This document shows, piece by piece, positions 57,788 through 64,000 of a stretch of DNA of 64,000 bases. The notes beneath the pieces were generated by a model that did no database searches, had not been told where the DNA came from, and saw nothing but the letters and a program-made list of their open reading frames with translations. The DNA lies in the NCBI GenBank assembly GCA_037952775.1, contig JBANAY010000004.1, positions 1,550,001 through 1,614,000 on the forward strand. The letters are read 5' to 3'. How positions within the stretch are numbered: position 1 is the first letter of the stretch; every line of letters begins with the position of its first letter. Position numbers and translations under genes: made by a program. The stretch comes from Clonostachys chloroleuca (lineage: Eukaryota; Ascomycota; Sordariomycetes; Hypocreales; Bionectriaceae).

Positions 57788-59270
57788 TTATGATGATATG
57801 TCCGTAGATCCAGCATACGAGCGAGCAACCTCCTTCAGCCCCTCCAATTGACCCTTCTTCCACTCCGTCACCTTTCCCTGCCATTTCTCGCCCTTTCCTC
57901 CACCCTTTACACCCTCCACAGCTTCTTGCACCTTGCCTGTGAGAACTTGGACATGTGCTGGCTCTCCATAGATCACTATGGAACCGCTCTTCTTTTCTTC
58001 CCCGGACGCCATCAGTAATACGGCCCCTTCTCTTTTGACTGATTCTTTGACCTGGGCAATAATTCCAGTGAAGAATTCCAGACCAGTGTCTGCACGGTAC
58101 ACCCAAACTGCTTTCTCCTCCCGTACCTCGCTCTTGATACGTTCAACCTCATAAGTTTCAATCTCCGCTAAGAGTTTCTTTTCTCGCTTCTTAAAGTCTG
58201 CAAGGGCATCGTTAGTCCGAGATGCAGCAGCGGCAACCTCTTCGGCCCCTTGGCCGCATGACCAAAGTCTAGCCATGGACCGCATAGCGCCCACGGAAGA
58301 TGCTGAGAGGTCAATGGCACGCCGGCCGGCAGTGAAGGAAAGGCGGCAGTTCTTGCCATGCACCATCTGCGTAGATCCTAACAATATAAGGGAGATGTGA
58401 GACGTCTGCCTAAGATGGGTACCACAGCAGCTGAGGGCATGCATGTCAGTGACTGGCTTGTTCGTGGGCGTGGAACTGCGGGTACTTACGTGTTACGATC
58501 GATGCCTCCAATGCTGATGACACGGATGACACCTTTGCCCTTGTCGTAGTCTCCAGGTAGGCGGTCTTGCTTGGCGTCCGAGGGTGTGTCCACGGCGATG
58601 GGCAAGTTTTCCGATATCATTTCATTGCAGCGTGTTTGAATGGCCTCCATCTCCGCTTCTGAGGGTTTGCGTGCAAGGTCGACGTAGTTCATATCGCCCT
58701 CGCTTCCCATCCCCCACCCAAGTGTGTTGAGGCCATCGTAGCTGTTCATCACAGCGGACAGAAGGTGCTGGCCGGTATGCTGCTGCATGTTGTCCCATCG
58801 TCTCTTGACGTCGATATTTTGGCGAACACGTTCGCCAACTTTCAATGGCTGGGGCGAATGACACACACATCGGAGGCCGAGCCTCTCTACAAACTTGATA
58901 GGGATAGCCTCAGAATTGGTGTCTGATAAAAGTTGCAGTGTCCCATAATCTGAAGGCTGGCCGCCCCCTGAAATCCACGCACCATCCAGTCAGTAAATTA
59001 TTTGTACTAAGGCTGTTCAGTAAAGTCAGTGGGATAAAACATGCCTTCTGGGAAAAGTACTGAGTCTGAGAATTCAATCAACCAAGTATCCTTCTGTACC
59101 TCATTGGAAGCCTTTGCCTTCTTCTTGGTTCCATTTTGCAAGGGAGGAGCCTCCTTCTTGACGCATGACACTACTACAGCATCTAAGCTCTCAAGGTACG
59201 AGTCCCGTTGGCAGGCTAGGGCTCCTACAATCTGACCTTGGAGTTCTGCTAGTTTTGTTGACTCGCTCAT
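57788..59270 (-). CDS. AARSD1/AlaX-type alanyl-tRNA editing protein
   Basis: Trans-editing hydrolase that clears Ser/Gly from mischarged tRNA-Ala, cytosolic. Three exons on the minus strand: 59270-59045, 58967-58490, 58430-57788, giving 448 aa, close to the length of animal Aarsd1. Exon 1 ends in VLFPEG and exon 2 continues GGQPSDYG, giving the conserved LFPEGGGQPSDYG only if the first intron begins with GC rather than GT (GCATGT...TTCAG). Zinc-site residues are visible: HTGQH (HxxxH) near residue 140 and CCGTH (CxxxH) near 238, just after the second intron. The C-terminal part has a long helix (AAAASRTNDALADFKKREKKLLAEIETYE) and a Gly/Lys-rich tail. It shares a 469-bp promoter with the exosome gene on the other strand. 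Confidence 0.93.
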
Positions 59271-59739
59271 TGTGGGCTGGGTCGTTGCCGACTTTTCTCC
59301 TCAGGGATAAAATCAACTCTTGAAGAATGACTCAAAGCACTGTGATTAGCTTTGCGGCACGCAACCTGCACCCGGATAGCAGAAATACTAGCAAAGATCA
59401 AGAGAAATAATTGAGCAGAAACAAGAAAATACAGCACTAGAATCGATTCTTAACCTTGCGTCCTTTTCTTGGGTTCTTGGATCCTATTTCCCCTCAGTAG
59501 ATAACAAAATGGTAAGCCCTAGGGTAGCTGGTATCACTCGTTCTCAGCCAAACCAAACCTTCAGCCTTGCCCCACTCAATGTTTCTGACCGCGAGGCTAG
59601 ATACAGTGACGAAACAATTTTTCTGCTGCCACGCTCCCAGCGATCTCGAAGATCACCAAATCATATCCCGATATTCTCTTCTAGCCTATAGAAACTGCAC
59701 CTTACAATTTCTGGAGGTCTCTCAAAATAACGAAACGTA
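59271..59739. other. Divergent promoter of editing-protein and exosome genes
   Basis: 469 bp between divergent housekeeping genes. It holds an ATG (59509) followed directly by GTAAGC and then open for 60 codons (to 59691); this may be an upstream frame or mark a 5'-UTR intron of the exosome gene. No joining keeps that ATG in frame with the main protein. Confidence 0.5.
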
Positions 59740-60690
59740 ATGGCACCCGAGGCTGGGCTGTCGCGAGCAACATTTGCAAAGCTCTCGCCTCACCCATACC
59801 TGTTGGCAAACCTCGATCCCTCCGACGATGTGGCACCAGCGAGAAGCAATGGACGCACCCCGAGTGAAGTCCGGACCCCGACCGTAAATCTATCGAGCTT
59901 GTCACATGCACACGGAAGCGCCGTGGTGCGTATGGGTGATACCACGGTCATCTGTGGTGTGCGCGGCGAGACCATCCTCACATCCAACATTCCCAGCTTC
60001 CGGGAGTCAAATACCGAGACAGAGCTCACGGATTACGACCTCCTCGTCCCCAATATCGAATTGGCAACTGGATCTGCACCTCAGTTTCTGCCTGGCGGCC
60101 CTCCAACAACGCTTGCTCAAACACTGAGCACGAGAATTTTTTCTTTACTGCACAGCTCGAAACTCGTTCAACCCGACGATCTACGAATATGGCATACCCG
60201 GTCAGAGGAAAGCTACGGCGAAGAGGACGAGAAAATGGACGACGAGGATGAGGATAATGATGAAGAAGATGCTGCAAGCAGCAAGAAACAAGTGGTGGCC
60301 TATTGGGTACTCTATATTGATATATTCTTTATATCTTTCGATGGCAACCCTTTCGACGCAGCTTGGGCTGCTACACTCGCCGCCTTACGAGACACCAAAC
60401 TTCCACAAGCACGATTTGACCAGGATAGAGAGCTGGTTATCTGCTCGAGAGAAAACCCAAGGGCTCTGACGCTTAAGGGAAATCCGATCGCATGCACCGC
60501 AGTCGTCTTCACAGGAAAGGACACTGATCAATCTGACGAGAGCCGTTACTGGTTGCTGGCCGACCCCGACACTCTAGAAGAGTCTCTTTGCGACGAAAGC
60601 ATCACAATTGTTGTCGACTGCAGCGGTGGAGGTGCTCAAATTCTGTCCATCTCCAAGCAGGGGGAACTAGTCTGGACTCCAAGCTTTTGA
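59740..60690 (+). CDS. RRP43: Exosome subunit Rrp43 (RNase PH fold)
   Basis: Non-catalytic RNase-PH-like ring subunit of the eukaryotic RNA exosome, nucleus and cytoplasm. One exon, 316 aa. The N-terminus reads LSPHPYLLANLD, then a substrate-strand stretch GSAVVRMGDTTVICGVRGE typical of Rrp42/Rrp43/Rrp45 proteins. The middle has TLAQTLSTRIFSLLHSSKLV, the end FDGNPFDAAWAATLAALRDTKLP and a C-terminal IVVDCSGGGAQILSISKQG. The phosphate-binding and catalytic residues of bacterial RNase PH are not conserved, as expected for this subunit. An acidic run (about residues 160-185, KMDDEDEDNDEEDAASSKK) is inserted in a loop. Rrp43 is preferred over Rrp42 or Rrp45 from the overall pattern (EXOSC8 type). 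Confidence 0.85.
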   Translation: MAPEAGLSRATFAKLSPHPYLLANLDPSDDVAPARSNGRTPSEVRTPTVNLSSLSHAHGSAVVRMGDTTVICGVRGETILTSNIPSFRESNTETELTDYDLLVPNIELATGSAPQFLPGGPPTTLAQTLSTRIFSLLHSSKLVQPDDLRIWHTRSEESYGEEDEKMDDEDEDNDEEDAASSKKQVVAYWVLYIDIFFISFDGNPFDAAWAATLAALRDTKLPQARFDQDRELVICSRENPRALTLKGNPIACTAVVFTGKDTDQSDESRYWLLADPDTLEESLCDESITIVVDCSGGGAQILSISKQGELVWTPSF

Positions 60691-61286
60691 CTTCGAAGGA
60701 GTTCATCAGCTGGATCACAACGCGGTGGAAGGGTTTTACGGAAGCCATTGATAGCCAAGTTTAGAAAAGGAAATGATACCCGTGACTGGAAATCCTTTTA
60801 ACAAAAATATTACGACGACATGCAATCATCATTTCTTGCCAAAATTATCAGCTTCGTGGTGAGATGCAAAGAGGACAAACACGTAGACGAGAAGAATAAA
60901 ATGTGCCAACCATTCGAACCACCCTATCACATCAAACGATCTAGGGCAGTAGATACCGGCAGACAAAACTCCATCTACCGCTCAGCGAAAACAATTTCGA
61001 ACTCGCATGTGACACAAGGCGCCTTAGTGAAAAGACGCTGTTAGACACGGCGTGAATTATGAGCGGGTGAAGAGAAAAGAAAAGACAAAATTTAGAGCAC
61101 GCAGTTGGCCAGCCTCTTTAAGAGCGGTTTGTGGGGCTCCACTGTCGTCGACCAAATATTTTGTGGAGACACTAGTAGTCAGCTAAATTTCTTCCAGCCT
61201 TTGCTTTAGAACCAGGCTTTTCTCTTCCTTTTCCATTCTCTCGACATCCTTCTCCTTCCTCCCTCACGACGGGGAATGCTCGAACC
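60691..61286. other. Intergenic, nothing recognised
   Basis: 3' flank of the exosome gene and promoter of the Rab escort gene; pyrimidine-rich before the start codon. A 74-codon frame at 60820 has no support. Confidence 0.6.
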
Positions 61287-63046
61287 ATGGAATCCCTTTC
61301 AAATACCAAGTGGGATGTAGTGATCAGCGGCACTGGGCTCCAGCAGTCCCTTCTCGCCCTGTAAGCTTGGATTCCATTGGTCAACGGCGCGTGCCTGCAA
61401 CTCTGGCTGACTCGTCTGCCAAAGTGCTCTGTCGCGATCTGGCAAGAATATTCTTCACATCGATCCGAATCAGTACTATGGAGAGGCCGAGGCTGCTCTG
61501 AGTCTGCAAGAGGTGGAGGAGTGGGCTGATGAGCATCAATCCTTGCGTGCCAACAGCGCCTTTTCCAATGTGCAGGTCACGAAGGACGGCCAAGGACCAG
61601 CCTCTCCCCGAGCGTATAGCCTGGCCCTGGCCCCCCAGCTTGTTCACACAAAGGCAGAACTGGTCTCGCAACTGGTGTCCTCCAAGGCATTCAGGCAGAT
61701 TGAGTTCCTTGCCGTGGGCTCGTTTTACATCTTCCAACCTGCTTCCGAATCCGAGTCCGTCGCGTCCTTGAGCAGAATCCCTTCGACTCGCGAGGATGTG
61801 TTTTCAAATACTGCCATCCCGGCGAAGTCGAAGCGTTCGCTCATGAAGTTCCTCAAGTTCGTCTTGGACTACGAATCGGAGGCGCAGGCAGAACTTTGGA
61901 AGCCTCATGCCGACGCACCACTGATTGACTTTCTCAAGTCCAAGTTCAAGTTGGATATCAAGCTGCAGTCCTACGTCATCACGCTTACTTTGAGCCACGA
62001 TGGAAACATTTCCGTTGCTTCCGGTCTGGCGATCATCTATAAGCATATGACCTCCATGGGCTTGTTTGGTGCGGGCTTTGCGGCCATTTACCCGAAATAC
62101 GGTGGCATGTCCGAAGTCGCCCAAGTGGGCTGCCGAGCGGCTGCTGTTGGCGGCGCTGTGTACATGCTGGGTACGGGGATGAAAGAGGTATCAAAGCCTG
62201 AAGGAGACGACGCGGAGCAAGTGCTCCAAGTCGCGCTCACCAACGGCATTGACGTTCAAACCAAGCTCCTTGTCCAATCCACTGAGAAAGCGAACAGCGA
62301 TGTTCAATTGAGCAGACTGACGGCTGTAGTGGAATCTTCTCTTTCGTCGGTCTTTAATGTTGTTATTGAAGGGGCACCTACTCCAGCCGTGGCTGTGGTA
62401 GCATTTCCTCCGTCCTCGGTTTCGACTAAAGATGGCCAGGTATCTACTTATCCCATCTACGCCATGATTCATTCCAGCGATACTGGCGAATGTCCTTCTT
62501 CCAAATGTGAGTAAATACTTGCTTCTTTTCTTCTTCTCTTTGGGATTTATCCCACGTGTTAGGATGATTCACTTTTTACGAATACTTATCTACATTGTCT
62601 GAACTTCATTGACGATTACAACTCTGACAACCTGATTCACACCTTGTCATTATTCATCATGTTCCTGGGACTTTCTGTTCAAAGCACTCGCTAACATGAC
62701 TGCTATAGGTGTTGTGTATTTAAGTACAGTTACTTCCGCCGATTCTCATGGGTTCTTAGTTGAAGCCCTCTCGTCCTTGCTGTCCACCATTACTATTGAT
62801 GGCGACGTTCCCAGTTCAAGTTTCCAGGTCTACTATGAACAGAAGACCGCCTCCTCATCGGTTGAGGTGGATGGCCCCATCATTCGTATGCCACAGCCGT
62901 GCTTAGATCTAGCCTTCAACGATGATGTTATGAGTCATGTTCGCGCGGCATGGGACGCTGTGACGCGTGTTGATGAAGCTGCTGATGGAGCTGGCTACAT
63001 GACGTTCGAGGATCGCGAAGGTGTTGATGATGACCCATTTGACTAG
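61287..63046 (+). CDS. MRS6: Rab escort protein (REP/Mrs6)
   Basis: GDI-superfamily protein that presents newly made Rab GTPases to geranylgeranyl transferase II. Three exons, 61287-61360, 61425-62506 and 62709-63046, give 497 aa. The N-terminal dinucleotide-like fold begins WDVVISGTGLQQSLLALALSRSGKNILHIDPNQYYG, split by intron 1 after Leu-Ala-Leu; the first exon is only 25 codons. Other family features: LAPQLVHTKAELVSQLVSSKAFRQIEF, a VEF-type stretch reading FYIFQ, GGMSEVAQVGCRAAAVGGAVYMLG, and a C-terminal CLDLAFNDDV followed by an acidic tail (DREGVDDDPFD). REP is chosen over Rab GDI because the motifs are more divergent than in GDI and the C-terminal acidic extension is present. Acts in the cytosol and at membranes. 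Confidence 0.9.
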
Positions 63047-63381
63047 ACTAGCGGATATAATGAATAATGAACAAACGAACTTTTCACTAAACCCCTGAAC
63101 CCTTGCAAATAAACCGAATCGATGATCCCGATTGCTAACGTGAGAAATTGCCCAATGTTTCACCCCAGCGAGCACAAAGTCTGCGAAGTTTTCAAATATC
63201 ACTAAACGCCACTTCCGCGATAGTTGGTGCTTCAGAACCGAAGACCATATTACCAAGAGCATCATGCCCTTCCCATGTTTGTAAAGTCAAAACCAACAAC
63301 AAAAGTCCTCATGAATATCCGAAACGCCCATCATGATTCTGAGATATCAATCATCTCAACGGCAGAAGCCGTCCTCTTCGC
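63047..63381. other. Convergent intergenic gap
   Basis: 335 bp between the Rab escort gene and the kleisin-like gene end; nothing else is seen. Confidence 0.55.
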
Positions 63382-64000
63382 TCACTCGGCACGCTCGCCA
63401 CGTGCAGCACCGCGGCTGCTAGACGGCAAGCCGACGTGGATTTCCCCAAACGGTTCCATGGCACGGCTGCCGGTCTGACGAACAGAAACCTCGTTCTTCG
63501 TCGCCAGAGACAGGACGTGGAGGAACGCCTGCGCGGCGGTGTCTTGTCGTGCACACCGGGAGTCGCGAGCTGCTCAAAATCGACCCAAGTACGTCCCTTG
63601 TTGTCTGGGGCGGCGACTTTGTCCGCCTCCGCGGTGGCGTATTCCAGGAAGTTCTGGCTGGCAATATCAAGGCCGCCGCTCTGGCTGTGCGAGTTCTCCG
63701 CATTGGTTTCATTTGCCTGGTGGCCATCTCTGTTCGGTCCTGCCTAAGCGACCTGGAGAGGCACCGGGGCACTAAAGTCGGAACCAAAGCCTCCATCGCT
63801 GTAACGCTCGATCGATTGAAGGATGCTCCCGTGGCCGGCCTTCTGGGCAGATCCACGCACGGATGACCCCGGAATGACTGAGCCCTGTCTGGACCAGGGC
63901 ATGATGGCAGAGGAGTGTCGATCTGAAAGGGGGCCGGCGGCGCCCATCCCGATTTCTGGGATCGGCTCCTCGCCGAAGATGACAGGCTCGTCGTTGCGGG
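63382..64000 (-). CDS. Rec8/Rad21-like alpha-kleisin, 3' part, cut by the window edge
   Basis: C-terminal part of a cohesin kleisin, most like meiotic Rec8. The part near the edge reads EPVIFGEEPIPEIG and then HSSAIMPWSRQGSVIPGSSVRGS, a Ser-rich linker like that of fungal Rec8. Further on come QSGGLDIASQNFLEYATAEAD and VDFEQLATP, then AAQAFLHVLSLATKNEVSVRQ and EPFGEIHVGL, the winged-helix domain that binds the SMC1/SMC3 head. Two breaks disturb the frame: a TAG at 63744-63746 and a frame change near 63545. Short introns of 45 and 50 nt can be drawn around them, but the second would remove conserved-looking residues. So the gene is either spliced in an unusual way, carries sequence errors, or is degenerate. 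The N-terminal half lies outside the window. Confidence 0.6.

Overview
The window is nuclear DNA of a filamentous ascomycete (Pezizomycotina). The evidence is the short 45-75 nt introns with GTRNGT donors and CTRAC-type branch sites, fungus-restricted families (a DUF3433-like membrane protein, a Fungal_trans_2 regulator without a zinc finger, a CorA-like giant protein, a GPI-anchored GH18 chitinase, a yapsin-like protease), and roughly one gene per 3-4 kb with no operons. The class within Pezizomycotina cannot be fixed by eye. All gene models below were built by joining exons by hand; several differ from the longest open frame because starts or ends lie in small terminal exons.

Layout. 1-2.8 kb: no supportable gene. 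2.8-7.9 kb: a compact trio of aldo-keto reductase (-), short-chain dehydrogenase (+) and a zinc-finger-less regulator (-). 8-11.2 kb: gene-poor. 11.2-16.7 kb: a disordered Ser/Pro-rich protein and a DUF3433-like multispan membrane protein. 18.5-27.1 kb: a pirin with a possible membrane anchor, a chitinase with a very long Ser/Thr repeat stalk, and an F-box/LRR-type protein. 27.1-29.6 kb: decayed DNA carrying what looks like a Ty1/copia-type gag relic. 29.6-33.4 kb: a CorA-like Mg2+ transporter-family gene with a 9-nt microexon and an apparent frameshift. 35.6-43.3 kb: an OSBP (ankyrin-PH-FFAT-ORD), a peroxisomal acyl-CoA thioesterase (C-terminal SKL) and a GPI-type aspartic protease. 43.3-45.9 kb: gene-free, with an approximately 168-bp tandem repeat. 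45.9-49.9 kb: an RBM5/RBM10-like splicing factor and the molybdopterin synthase large subunit, divergently arranged. 50-54.2 kb: a doubtful hypothetical gene and a ferric-reductase-type flavocytochrome. 54.2-57.8 kb: gene-free, with a 225-bp terminal-inverted-repeat element. 57.8-64 kb: housekeeping genes (AARSD1-type alanyl-tRNA editing protein, exosome subunit Rrp43, Rab escort protein) and the 3' end of a Rec8/Rad21-like kleisin with unclear integrity.

Most genes are unrelated housekeeping or cell-surface functions. Only the AKR-SDR-regulator trio looks like a possible functional group. The chitinase and the aspartic protease are both predicted GPI-anchored wall proteins but are 17 kb apart. 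No CRISPR, bacterial-type or viral system was seen. The most unusual items are the CorA-like gene (microexon plus frameshift), the TIR element, the 168-bp tandem array, an intron whose retention would remove the peroxisomal signal of the thioesterase, and a GC-AG intron in the conserved GGGQP motif of the editing protein.
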